NCBI RefSeq assembly: GCF_011075055.1
Contig: NC_058155.1
Span: 5,010,001-5,074,000 of the forward strand
Direction of reading: 5' to 3'
Source of the DNA: Mangifera indica
Lineage: Eukaryota; Streptophyta; Magnoliopsida; Sapindales; Anacardiaceae
DNA length: 64,000 bases
A program made the position numbers and the translations under genes. Each line of letters starts with the position of its first letter. The stretch's first letter is position 1. The notes beneath the pieces are model-generated. The model ran no database searches, was not told where the DNA came from, and worked only from the letters and a program-made list of their open reading frames with translations. Below are positions 37,134 to 48,089 of the stretch, one piece after another.

Positions 37134-37499
37134 CTTTGTTTTTCTTTTGTAATTGCTTTTTATATAACCCACACACATACATTTCAACATATACATTTAA
37201 AACTAGAAATTTCTCAACGTAGGACCAAAAGACACAAATACCCTTAGCATGTACCTAAGGGTATTACACATGTGTAGAGTGGCTTAGGCTAGCTTTAAGA
37301 AGAATACACTTGTCATGGCCAAATTGAAACAAATGGGTTAAAACTTCATCTCGTTAGCTTTCTTTGTAGTTTGTTGATTTTTGTGGAGGTTGACCAGTGG
37401 TGATGAAGTAAAATTCCCATCATCCTTCATGAGTTAAAGAGGATTTGCCCTAAAAAATGTGGTTATCTTTCAAATATGGAGATAAGCCACCAACAAATG
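37134..37499. other. Unassigned sequence between copia and gypsy fragments
   Basis: No coding recognised in the first part. Toward 37330-37500 the minus strand starts to resemble the gypsy post-integrase region that continues upstream. Confidence 0.35.
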
Positions 37500-38370
37500 A
37501 AAGCGATCAAAACATTCTTAAACTCAGTTGGCAAGTCAACCTTATAAGCATTGTCTCCAATCTGGCCTCTTAAGGACTTCAAATGGATCATCAGTTCTTG
37601 GGGTAAGTTCACTCTTCCTATTAGAAGGAAATTTTTTATTTCTTAAAAGAACTCAAACTAAGTCACTAGGTTGGAATAGGTTGGCTTTCTATGTTTATTA
37701 GCCCTTTTCTTATACATTTTATTGGTTTTCTTAATTTGAGCCTTAATTGATTCATGCAACTTTTTCACGGTCTTAGTCTTCTCACAGGCATCAATACTAA
37801 CTTGAATGTCTATAGGTAATGAAGATAATCCAATGAAAGTGAAGGAATTAAGACCATACATTACCTCAAATGGTAAGTCTCCGATTTTAACGCTTGCACT
37901 CCTATTGTAGGCAGACTTAGCATGAGCAAGTTTCATATCTCAATCTCTCATATGCTTAATTGCCAAAGTCCTTAAGAGAGTTCTCAAGGTTCTATTAGTG
38001 ACCTCAATTTGACCATCAGTTTGTGGATGGTGATAAGTATTAAAAAAATGCTTCATTCTAAGTTTTTCCCATAATGTCTTCCAAAAATTATTTTAAAACT
38101 TTATATCTCGATTGGATACAATATTCTTTGGAACCTCACCATCTCTTAAAGAAAAAATCAACTACCTTCAATGCATCATCAATTTTGTCGCATAAAATGA
38201 AGTGAGTCATCTTAGAAAATCAAACCATAACCACCATGAGAGTACTATAGAGAATTTTCCCACTAAAAATTGATGGTCGATTTTATAGCTTATGAGCCAC
38301 CTATGATTGATGTACTTGTAAAACTCCAATAACAAGATTTAATAGAGAAGAATGATTTGCCATTATTAAG
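37500..38370 (-). pseudogene. Ty3/gypsy integrase remnant
   Basis: Minus strand from 38100 downward: HHPQTDGQIEVTNRTLRTLL (about 37975-38035), the integrase core region, then AKSAYNRSASVKIGDLPFEVMYG (37867-37930), a Lys-rich linker (KMYKKRANKHRK), and RGQIGDNAYKVDLPTE (about 37520-37570), the usual gypsy segment after integrase. Stops interrupt it. RT, RNase H and LTRs are absent. No chromodomain can be seen. Confidence 0.8.
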
Positions 38371-38434
38371 TATTACTATGTATTTCTCAGTAAAGAAGAT
38401 TATAATATTAGTTAGATTGTTGAGGACAATGATC

Positions 38435-39849
38435 CATTTTGAAGCTATCATGAATTATCAATCTGACAAGCAATAAAATACCATTAAAGAAAAAAGAAAG
38501 TATATAGCTAATAATGAGGTAATGGATCTTATAAAAAAATTTGATAACTATAAACTTGAAGGTTGTGAATGTGTTTACAAGACCAATAGACACTTCAAAG
38601 GTAGAATAAATAGGTCTAAGGCAAAATAATTTGCAATGGACTTCACTTGGAGAAAGTATATTGATGAGACATTCCCTTTAGTTTCTATCAAAGACTCATT
38701 TAGAATTATGACTATATTGATAGCTCATTTGGATTAAAGCTTCATCAAGCAGTTCTGAGTGACAATCTTTGTGAAAAAGTCTATAAGGTGCAATTAAATT
38801 ACTATAAAGCATAAGGAAAAAAACTTTTGATATAAAAAATTAAAGAAGTCTATCTATGGGACCAAATTAATCTTCACATGACTCATAAAGAACACACTGA
38901 TATAAAAAACTTTTGTAGACTTTTTGTATCTCAGTTTTGATGAAGTTGTAACTTCATATGACTCATAAAGAACATATTTGGATCAGTATGTGCATAAAAA
39001 GATCAGTGGGAGCAAATTAATCTTCACAGTTTAGTTTTTGTCCAAGACTTTTAATGTAAAAGATTTTGGAGATGCATCATCTATTTTTGGTATTAAGATC
39101 CACTACAACAAGAATCATAAATTTATTGACTTATCTCAAATGTATACTTGAAACGTGTGTTTAAGAGGTCTAACATGCAGAATTGCAAGACAAATTGTGT
39201 GTCTATTATTTGAGAAGATAAGTTTAGCATCAAACAATATCCAAAGAATAAGATTGAAAGAGAATCCATGTAAAATATCTCTTATAATGGTGTTATTGAA
39301 AGTCTGATGTATGCACAAGCATCATGCTTAATGTATACACAAGTATTCAAGGTTGTGTAGCACAAGTGTTCAAGGTTATGTAGTTCAAAGATTACATTTT
39401 TGGGCTACTTGATGTTAATTTTATTTATTGTGGTAGTAATGCAATTGTGTTGAAAACCACATGCAGTTTGAGACATATAGAAATAAAATATTCTAGAGCC
39501 AAGAATTTCATAAAGAAATGAGACATTAGGATACAATACATATAAATACAAAGTCTTTATAGGCTAAGCCCTTGACCAAAAGACTAAGACATGTAGCCCT
39601 AAAGTCATATTAAAAACAAGAAAGTGCTTATGGTTTTTGGATATTAGTGAGAGTTTTATACTATGATTTGTTGACATATTTTTATCATGGTCATATCAAT
39701 ATATTTATTTGTATGTGGATATATATGCATATATATAGTTAAAGTATAATATGTGTCAAGACTTAACTTTTCTCTTGAGTATGACAATTGTAAATGCATT
39801 TTTCATAATATCTTCAGTAAAGTTGAAATATACATATTTCATTGAAAGT
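38435..39849 (+). pseudogene. Copia RT/RNase H remnant, same family as the full element
   Basis: Aligns in order with 59380-61160 of the complete copia element: RT start (38435-38720), KDFGDASSIFGIKIHYNKN-type sequence (about 39058-39115), RNase H words, then untranslated 3' sequence (39640-39849: GTGTCAAGACTTAACTTTTC, AGTTGAAATATACATATTTCATTG). Heavily decayed, with a local duplication of CATATGACTCATAAAGAACA (38877 and 38957). It is interrupted at 39849 and resumes at 40679. Confidence 0.75.
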
Positions 39850-40678
39850 CACTAGCGATGTGACTCTCACAAATGAACTATAAGACCCTACATGAAAGAA
39901 CGCTAAGAACCCAGAAAGGCTAAATTAGATTTCAAATTAAAGAAAACTTTGACCCAATGCCTATGATTATGGATAATCACAAACCAAAGCTACAAAAACA
40001 TTGACCCAAAGTCTATAATTAATATGAACCAAAGGTATAAATTGACGTTATACTCTATAATAGAAAAGAGAGTGACAAGTCATATTGAAACGCTACAAGA
40101 AAGTATTCTTGACAAATTCATGAGTTTTCAAAAGAACCAAGAGAATAGATCTCCAATTTCATTATACCAATGTGTATCCTCTATGTCAAGGCTTACACGT
40201 TTATTTATAGTCATAGTCTAAATAGAATAATAACAAATCTAATCTCTAGGATAATAACAATCCTAATCTAAATAATAATCCTAATTTAAATAAGATAATA
40301 ATAATCCTAATGTAATTATAATTACTAAAAAAACTAAAACTAAGACTTTTAAAACAAATAAAACTCCTAAACAACTAGAAATAGGAAGTTAAACTTCAAT
40401 TGAATTCTCTTGCTTTCTTCATATGAATTTTTGCCTATTCAAGCTTGCCCTTCGTCTTTTGACAAGTAAAAACATCACAAAGGATATGTCATATCATTTC
40501 CCATGTGTTTGATGGTCTCTACATTATTTGTTATGTCATCCTTTGAGTGTCACATTATGCTACTTACCTTTAGCTTATGTCTTAACGTTTTCAGTGTTAT
40601 CCAACCTACCACACTCTTGTTATAGTTCTTCATTATTGGATCACATGTTTTTGGTCTTCTATGAATCACATCAACTAG
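39850..40678. mobile_element. TIR element nested in the copia fragment
   Basis: Comparison with the complete copia element shows that 39850-40678 is extra. Its ends are inverted: CACTAGCGATGTGACTC on the left against AACTAGTTGATGTGATTC (reverse complement) on the right. The target sequence appears on both sides as TTTCATTGAAAGT (left) and TTTCATTAAAAGT (right), a target duplication of uncertain exact length. The inside is non-coding, with AATCCTAATCTAAATAATAA repeats (40215-40320). Superfamily uncertain; Mutator-like is possible. Confidence 0.6.
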
Positions 40679-41290
40679 TTTCATTAAAAGTGAAAGGTTT
40701 TCTCTTGTTCTTTTGAAATATGAATGTTAAAGGAAAATCATAAAGAGGACAGATAAAGAGATAACATTGTTTGTGATCACTTGATTAGGTTTTATTATGG
40801 CCACACTCCCAGGTCACTAATCCGTATTTGTATTCATATTAACTAGATAAATTATTATAATATTATTTATCTTTAGACTATTTTGTTTTCTAAATTAGTA
40901 GTCACTTTAAAGTTAAATATTAGTTACCCGAGAATCAAAAATTGTTTTTCCTTAAAAATAAAATAAAATAAAATAATCAATGATACCAAAATGGGAGAAT
41001 ATTAGAAACTTTCCTACTATGGGTAAATAATAATTATAATTTTAGTTTAATAAAATCAAGTAATTGAATAGTTCAATAATAGTTTAGAGATGAGAATGAG
41101 TGATTAATAAAAATAAACTCAATACATTTAAAGGCTATGATCTAAATAAATGGAATAAGTGTGAGTATTAAGATTTATTATTGATTTCGATAGGTCTAAT
41201 AACCTATAATATATTAGTTAGATCCCTTCTCTAAACCTCTAACAATACAACTTAACTAATTAAAAATTATATTTCAAGGAGGTTTTAAGG
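40679..41290 (+). pseudogene. Copia 3' untranslated end and truncated 3' LTR
   Basis: 40700-40999 corresponds to 61190-61554 of the complete element (AAATCATAAAGAGGACAGATAAAGAG; TTACCCGAGAATCAAAAATTG) and ends in the polypurine-like AATGGGAGAA. The LTR begins at 41000 (TATTAGAAACTTTCC) and can be followed to about 41290, then homology fades; the end of the LTR is missing. Confidence 0.75.
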
Positions 41291-41589
41291 GAAAAAGACT
41301 TGTCACTTTAATGTAAGAAAATTTCAAGAAGTTGACACTGTTAAGATAAATTAGCTAGTCTTTTATATGGGAAAATTTTAATGTGTATATACTATAACAA
41401 GGTTTATGTCATATTGGAAGGCAACGTTACCCTACACTAACAATTAGATTTCTCTGATGATATTTGATTGTTTGAGGATAAGAGAAATTAATCTAACGGT
41501 TTCTAGAGGGTAATTAATATTACAAAGTGAGTTATCGGTATAACATGCAAATGTTATAAAGTAGGATGAAGAAAAATTATCTTATAATA

Positions 41590-41935
41590 GATAGGGCTGG
41601 ATTTGAGTCAAGCCGAGCTCGAGCTCGACTCGATTTGCATGTAATTGAGTTCAAGCTAGAGCTTGCTTCACATGAGCTCAACTTGGTTCATCTTAAGCTC
41701 AAGTTCAGTTCGAGCTCGAATTTTTAATTAGCTTGTTATTAAAATGATCTCATTTTAATATACATTGGTCAAAATAACATCGTTTTATATCAAAATTTTT
41801 AGTTAATGAGTTGGATGAGCTAAACACTCCAAAGCACAAGCTAGAAAATGTTGAATTTGCAAGCTCGAGTTTAAGCTCGAGCTCGTTTGAGCCGAGCTCA
41901 AGCTCGAACGAGCTTGGTTCAAATCCAGCCCTAAC
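41590..41935. mobile_element. hAT-type MITE with AGGGCTGGATTTGA ends
   Basis: The left end TAGGGCTGGATTTGAGTCAAG and the reverse complement of the right end (TAGGGCTGGATTTGAACCAAG) match and continue as GAGCTCGAGCTC-rich inverted repeats. The layout fits the non-autonomous hAT family seen with an 8-bp duplication at 48181-48605. No clear target duplication here. Confidence 0.75.
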
Positions 41936-42078
41936 AATGAATGTGTTATGTAACCAATGAATCATGAGTCATTTATATCACATTTGTATTGATAACTCGC
42001 ACAAGATTATCAGGGATATCATAAGAGATCTTGTCTCCAAGGGTAATTTTTTAAATAAATTGATCATAATATATAAAA

Positions 42079-42231
42079 GTACTGTTATATGCATAACTTT
42101 TGTGCACAAATACAAACGTATTATCATATGATTAGATAATTAAAAATTAAAAATAAAATAACACCCAATTACATGGTGACATATCATTGTTTAGATACAA
42201 AATTATACTCAAAAGTTATGCATATAGTCTT
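42079..42231. mobile_element. Short palindromic MITE
   Basis: GTACTGTTATATGCATAACTTTTG on the left is mirrored by GACTATATGCATAACTTTTG (reverse complement of the right end), with further pairing through CAATGATATGTC. About 150 bp, non-coding. Similar in size to 29750-29905. Confidence 0.75.
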
Positions 42232-42300
42232 ATTCAATATATAATCACTTCATTAATCCAAAAGGATTTTTCAATTGATTGGACTAATATTTTTACAGGA

Positions 42301-42451
42301 TTTAATTGTGTGCAGAAGGAGCATTCCTGTTTTCTTTGATGGGTTATATCCAATAGAGACTGTTAATAGGCAAATAGCTAAAAAGACTTTGATTCTTATA
42401 ATAAGAGCTGAAGTTTATCCCATTAATGTCATAGCACTAGCAAAACTTTAG
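42301..42451 (+). pseudogene. GDSL lipase last-exon remnant
   Basis: Frame ending at TAG 42449-42451 contains FFDGLYPIETVNRQIA, the block V motif of GDSL esterase/lipases (FDGLHPTEA), with the catalytic His changed to Tyr. AEVYPINVIALAKL follows as the typical C-terminus. No upstream exons are visible, so a second GDSL gene once stood here, about 0.7 kb before the better preserved one. Confidence 0.75.
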
Positions 42452-42867
42452 AATTCTCCTCTCATTAATTCTGTTTAATAGTCAATGTTGCAGCAGATGT
42501 TCATGGTTTGTAATGCTTTTCAAAATTTAATTAATTTAGCCATCATCCTTATGGTTTCATATATTGGTGTGTAATGTTAAGTATACCCAATCACTGAGAA
42601 ACACGCCACATATCATGCAAAGCCTGTTCACATTCATGTTAATTTGTGATTAGTATTTTTTTAAACCAAATAAAATGGCAATTGATCTTTTATTTAAATG
42701 CATATTGATAAATAATAAGTGATAATTGAAATCAATCTTTCCAAGTATTTGGGACAAATTAATATAAAACACCGCCCATTTCATTATTTGGTTCTTGTTA
42801 TCATTATTATTATTTTATGCATACATTAACTTATTCAAATTTGACTTCACTTCTTGTCAAAATCAGA

Positions 42868-42876
42868 CTATAAATA
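42868..42876 (+). promoter_or_regulatory. TATA box of the GDSL pseudogene
   Basis: CTATAAATA, about 130 bp upstream of the ATG at 43003. Confidence 0.5.
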
Positions 42877-43002
42877 GCATTAACAAAATTTGACTTTGCG
42901 CAAGGAAAAGAGCGTTCTTAATCTAATTGCTACCACACACGATTTATATATAAATCCCCATTTGTTTTCCTTTATTCTCCACCCATAATTCAATCCAAAA
43001 TA

Positions 43003-44020
43003 ATGACTACTGATCTTCTTCTTCTTTGCCTCCCTCTCTTTACCAGTTTCTTGCCACGCAATTGCCAATCCAACAAAGATAATGCCTCTAAAATCAAAGG
43101 GATGTTCGTGTTCGGAAGCTCTCTAGTTTCCAATGGAAACAACAATTTCTTCCCATCACATTAAGAAATAAACTTTCTTCCATATGGAAAAGACTTTCCC
43201 GATGGACCTTCTGGTAGAGCCACCAGTTGAAAAAATGTAATTGATTTTTTTGCAGAAAATTTTAAGCTTTCTCCTTTCAGTCCACCTGCATTTTATGACC
43301 CTTCCACAAAGGGACCTCAAATACTCCATGGTGTCTCCTTTTCTTCTGCAGGCTCTGGCATACTTGATAATACAAGGCCATTTGAGGTATGGATACTCAA
43401 TCTTAATGTGATACCCCCGCCCATTACCCTAGATTTTGTGATTACAATTCATGATGGATTTAAGACTAACTAATACAATATTTGTTGATGCAGAAGTTGT
43501 ACAATTTAGGAGCAAGAAAATTTGTGTTGATCTCAATGTATCCAATGAGTTTTCTGCCTCTACTCAGAGAATGCTTTCCTATTTTGAACATGTATGTACA
43601 ACTCTTCAATGCTCGCATGAGGCAAGTCGTGGATTCCTCCAAGACACGATTTCCTGGTTCTACTTTTGTTTATGTCAATTCATACAAGATTCTCTATGAT
43701 ATCATTAATGACTATGCCTCCCAATGTAAATTTTCTTTCTCTTAATCTCATCAATTTATGTATTTCTTATTAATGATTTTAAAATGCTCGTTTTATAATG
43801 ATCTGCAGGTTTTGAAGATGACAGAAATGCTTGTTGCGAAACGCAATTCGTTAAATGCAAAAAAGATGGCAAGGTTTGTGAAAACAGGGACAAATATGTA
43901 TTCTTTGATGGTCTGCATCCAACAGAAGCTACAAACAGGATCATCGCAACCAAGGCCTTTGATTCGCTTGATCAAAGAGAAGCTGATCCCATTAATTGCA
44001 ACCAACTAGCTCGATCTTAA
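43003..44020 (+). pseudogene. GDSL esterase/lipase pseudogene
   Basis: First exon (43003-43386): hydrophobic signal-peptide-like start, then GMFVFGSSLVSNGNNNFF, the block I motif where FGDSLVDNGNNN is expected (the Asp of GDS is Ser). Then a TAA codon after FFPSH (43162-43164), LPYGKDFPDGPSGRAT, and a TGA just after. 43494-43725 matches a later exon (KLYNLGARKFVLISMYPM; FPGSTFVYVNSYKI) and 43809-44020 the last exon (DDRNACCETQFVKC; FDGLHPTEATNRIIATKAF, keeping the block V Asp and His). The central exon(s) with blocks II and III are absent. Intact family members are secreted hydrolases of about 350-370 residues; this copy cannot make one. Confidence 0.88.
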
Positions 44021-44636
44021 TGTGGCTAATGCATAAGCATTACAATAGACATATTATTTCATATGTATGGATATTGTAATAAAATGTTCAAAACGTGTTG
44101 AGAATGTTATTAGATTTTTTTTAATTATTTCATATGTATGGATATTGTAATAAAATGTTCAAAACATGTTACATTTTTGAAAAAAATTAGTAAGATGAAA
44201 TGGATGATTAAATCATATTATGTGATAGCTTACATAATGTAAAGACAGATTTTAGTTACCTTCTCAACCTATACTAAGAGGAAACAATTGTGTATGATTA
44301 ATATACATATTAAAATTTTTACTTTGACAAATTCTTTGATTATATGAATCCTGATAGATTATAATTTATATGCCTAATCAAACAATTATCAGACAAAACC
44401 CCTTTTAAAGATGATGACACTTCTGAAAAAAAATACTAGAGATATAAATAGCACTCATCTACGGATATTGAATTCGGAAATTATATTGATTGAAGATTTA
44501 TGGTTTATATATTTCAACATTATTATGATGAACTCCAAAATTTTAGCTTTGTCAATCCTGTGTAATATATCAACAACAATAAGGAATATTATTTCTAGAA
44601 TGATTGTGTATTAAACAAAGAGTAATTATATATATA
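44021..44636. other. 3' flank of GDSL pseudogene
   Basis: A ~46-bp direct repeat (ATTATTTCATATGTATGGAT to TTCAAAACRTGTT) occurs at about 44051-44100 and 44125-44170 in the likely 3' UTR. Otherwise AT-rich and unassigned. Confidence 0.6.
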
Positions 44637-44742
44637 TCCACTTGAATACACACACGATGTGTCAGCATATAATTGAATATTATTTTATTATTAATTCAAA
44701 ATAACTCAATTACTTTATGACACATATGTGTACACCCATTTA
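44637..44742. mobile_element. Short palindromic MITE
   Basis: ACACACGATGTGTCAGCATATAATTG (44649-44675) pairs with the reverse complement of CAATTACTTTATGACACATATGTGTAC (44707-44733). About 105 bp, AT-rich loop. Confidence 0.6.
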
Positions 44743-45955
44743 TTTCATATCGATATAGCTTTCCCGTTAAAAGTTTATTTTTTGTTGTTGTAGTTTCTTC
44801 CGTTAAAAATATTAACAATAACAATACTATTATCAGGGAAAACAATAGCGACAAACAACAATAAGATCTTTTTAATCGTTAAAACTTTTTGATAATAATG
44901 AAGAGATTTTTAACAATTATTTTCTCATTATTAAACTCATATATTTATTTAATTTTTAACAAGAATATAAATAATTAATTATTAAAATTATGAAAATAAC
45001 ACTAATAATGATTAGATAAATTATTTTTCTCTCGCTAATACCAGTTTTTTTTTTTTGTAGTGTGAAGCAATATGGGACAGTATCACAACTCACTTCTAAT
45101 ATACATCAATATAATGATATTTTTTAAATAAGAAATCAAACCTTGATAGATATGTTTTGATCAATGATGATTTTAACCAATCTACTTGCATCATTTTGAA
45201 GTCATGACCTCGAAATTGCAGTACATAAACCTTGTATGAGCAAAAGTTCAATTTGACTTATTTAAAGGTTCGGCCAAATATACAAGCAACTAATCTAAAT
45301 GACAAAATTAAATAACCCAATACCCAACTTAACCACATCTAAATATAAAAGCAACTATTTATTTCATATCGTTATAACTTTCTCATTAAAAGTCTATTTT
45401 TTGTTGTTGAAGTTTCTTTCGTTAAAAGTATTAACTACAACAATACTGTTAACAAGGGAAACAATAGCGACAAACAATGATAAAAATTTTTTATCATTAA
45501 AGCTTTTTAACAATAAAAAATAGATTTTTAACAACTATTTTTTTATTAAAATCATAAATTTATTTAGTTTTAATAAAAGTACAAATAATTAGTCATTAAA
45601 GTCATAAAAATTGCACTTATAATGATTGGATATATTATTTTCCTCCCGCTAATGCCAATTTTTTTATAGTGTAAATCAATGTGGGATAGTATTACAATAC
45701 ACTCATCCTAATATACATCAGCATAATGGTATTTTTCAGATAAGAAATCAAACCTTAATATATATGGTTTGATCAATGATGATTTTAACCAATCTACTTA
45801 CATCATTCTGAAGTTATGCCCTCAAAATTGTAGTACATAAACTCTGTATGAGTTGTAGACTAAACAAAACTTCAATTTAACTTTGGTCAAATATTAAAAT
45901 AACTAATCTAAATGACCCAATTAAATAACCCAACACCCAACTTAACCCCATCTGA
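44736..45955. repeat. ~615-bp tandem duplication
   Basis: Copy 1 (about 44736-45345) and copy 2 (about 45355-45955) share ATTTCATATCG, AACAATAGCGACAAACAA, TTGATCAATGATGATTTTAACC and ATTAAATAACCCAA in the same order, with moderate divergence. Non-coding on both strands. Within each copy CAATAGCGACAAACAAYRATAA could come from an older repeat. Confidence 0.85.
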
Positions 45956-46811
45956 ATTAGCTGTGGCCCAAAAAAGTTCAGCTCTGAAGTGGCTCAAACT
46001 GAAATGCCCACAAAATAATTTAGACTTGTTTTAATTCAAAGGGACATGAGCTAATACTCAACATGGATTTACCTAAAAGAACATGGGCCAACCAAGCATA
46101 AAATTAATTAGAAGGGAAATGAGCTGATTTAATATAAATTTACTTGAATGAGACATGAGCTAAACCCATCATAAATCTACTTAACCCATTAAAAAAAACA
46201 TAATGAAAAATTTTTTAAAAACAGCAATTAGTTCATCTAGATATGGCAATGGATTGTGCCAAGTCAAGTTGGAGAAATTTCAATGTGACTCACCATGCCT
46301 GTGGGTTATGCAAAGCCAAGGTCGCACAATAGGGGGCCTTATGAGCGAGACTAACTCACAAAAATATTAGAACCCACAACACAACCCGCTCTTTCGGAGG
46401 TTGTGCTATGTCAAGCCCTTAATGGGCTCACCAAAAGACTTTTAGTGGGCAAAGCCCATGGGTCAACCCATTAATTTTATTAATAAAATAATTTTTTATT
46501 TAATAAAATTTTTAAAAATTATGTTTTTTTAATAAAAGAAAACATGTTAGAAATCAGTTTATTTATAATAAGTGAGTTGAGTTCTTATAAATAATCTCAC
46601 TTATGAGGGATAATCAAAACTTAAATTGGTTGAAAAAATAAAGTTAGTACATAGCCTGTATATAAATTTTTAATATATTTGTTTTTAATTCCATTAAAAA
46701 TATATTGGTTCTAACTCTTTTTTTTTAAAATTTTTTTAACAAGATTCAGATTTTTATAAATTAAATTAACTTTAAAAAAAGAAAAGAAAAATCAAGAATA
46801 TTAAAATTATT
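45956..46811. other. AT-rich DNA with decayed hAT-type words
   Basis: No gene. 46240-46470 carries repeated GCAAAGCC, GGGCTCACC and CCCATGGGTCAACCC words, likely an old non-autonomous hAT element without clear ends. Confidence 0.4.
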
Positions 46812-47608
46812 GGCCAAAGGACTTATTCCCATCCAAAGTATGTTGTTATCTCAATTTTACCCCATTAACTTTGAAAATCTCCTTTACCCAACTATGGAAG
46901 ATTAAAATTATCTAAACTTTAACCACTTTAAAATTTATCTCTTTCGCCCCCCCCAAACCCTAAAAACTAACAATTTTTTCCTAGGCTAAGTTTTAAAAAA
47001 TGACATTCCCCCTCCTTTGGGTTTAGTTTTCAATCCTTGACGTTAAATACAGTGTCATCTCTGGCGATGAAGCTTCCTCGATGTATCACCATGCTCCGAC
47101 GGTCTCTCTCCCCTCCTCTGAAACGTCGACTGATGTAAATTCAGCTTAGAAAGATGAAGAGCTTCGTTAAAAGACAAAGACAAGGTTTTCATTTTTGTTT
47201 GGGAAGATGAAGAGCTTTGTGACAAAGCTTTTCGTCTTTCTAGGCCAGATTTATATTTGTCAACATTCCAGAGGAGGGGCGAGAGACCACCAAAGTATAG
47301 TGATGCATCATGGAAGCTTCGTCGCCAGCAATGGCACCAGATTTGGAGCCGCGAATTAAAAATTAAACCCTAGGGGGAGGAATGTGATTTTTTAAAACTT
47401 TGCCTAAGAGAAAATGGTTAGTTTTTATGGTTTTGAAGGGAAAAGAAAATTAAATTTTAATTTATTTTTAATATTACAAATAAAATGATAATTTTACCTT
47501 TAAAACCATTAATTTTAACTATTTATAGTAGATAAATGGAATTTTCAAAGTTAAAAGGTAAAAACTTGAGATTAGAGCATACTTTGAGTGGGAAATAGTC
47601 CTTTGGCC
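46812..47608. mobile_element. Foldback MULE-type MITE with 9-bp TSD AAAATTATT
   Basis: GGCCAAAGGACTTATTCCCATCC on the left and the reverse complement of the right end (GGCCAAAGGACTATTTCCCACTC) match. AAAATTATT is present directly before (46803-46811) and after (47609-47617). The inverted similarity runs far inward: 47060-47125 pairs with 47265-47335 (GAAGCTTCCTCGATGTATCACC against its reverse-complement counterpart, and CAGAGGAGGGGCGAGAGACC). Nearly the whole element can fold into one hairpin with a ~130-bp centre. No transposase coding. Confidence 0.9.
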
Positions 47609-47649
47609 AAAATTATTTATCATTTTCTGTTAAATTTGTAACTTGTACC

Positions 47650-48030
47650 TTTTTTCTTTGTTAAAGTATTTTAATTAATAATATTCCTGCTGAAAATATT
47701 GAGGAAAATCCATCACATAGCTTAGATTCTAAGTTCTAACCACAAATAGCTCCTCCTAAACCTATGAAAAATTACATTCTCATTCTCCCTTAAGCCTTCC
47801 AAACTAGTAATCTTCTACTCAAAAGTTCAAAGTGATGGCCTAATTGAGTAATTTCAACTTCTTTAAATTAATTTTATTTTATTTCAAATATTCATTCGAA
47901 TTTAAGACACTTATTCATGTATATGTCTAAATCAATTTGCTATCAAACTAAGTAATAAATATAATATAAAATTTGTCCAATCTGACCAACAAATAAAAAA
48001 TGGACAGATTGTTAGCATTATCCTTTCGCT

Positions 48031-48067
<37 letters not shown>

Positions 48068-48085
48068 CTTTCCTGTTAAATTTCT
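47650..48085 (-). repeat. Inverted P450 3' flank, distal part
   Basis: Its reverse complement matches 26720-27115 (GACAAATTTTATATTATATTTATTAC, AAGGGAGAATGAGAATGTA, TTTTAGGAGGAGCT, GCTATGTGA). A TA microsatellite (about 48036-48063) lies in it. Belongs to the inverted P450 copy F. Confidence 0.85.
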
Positions 48086-48089
48086 TTTT

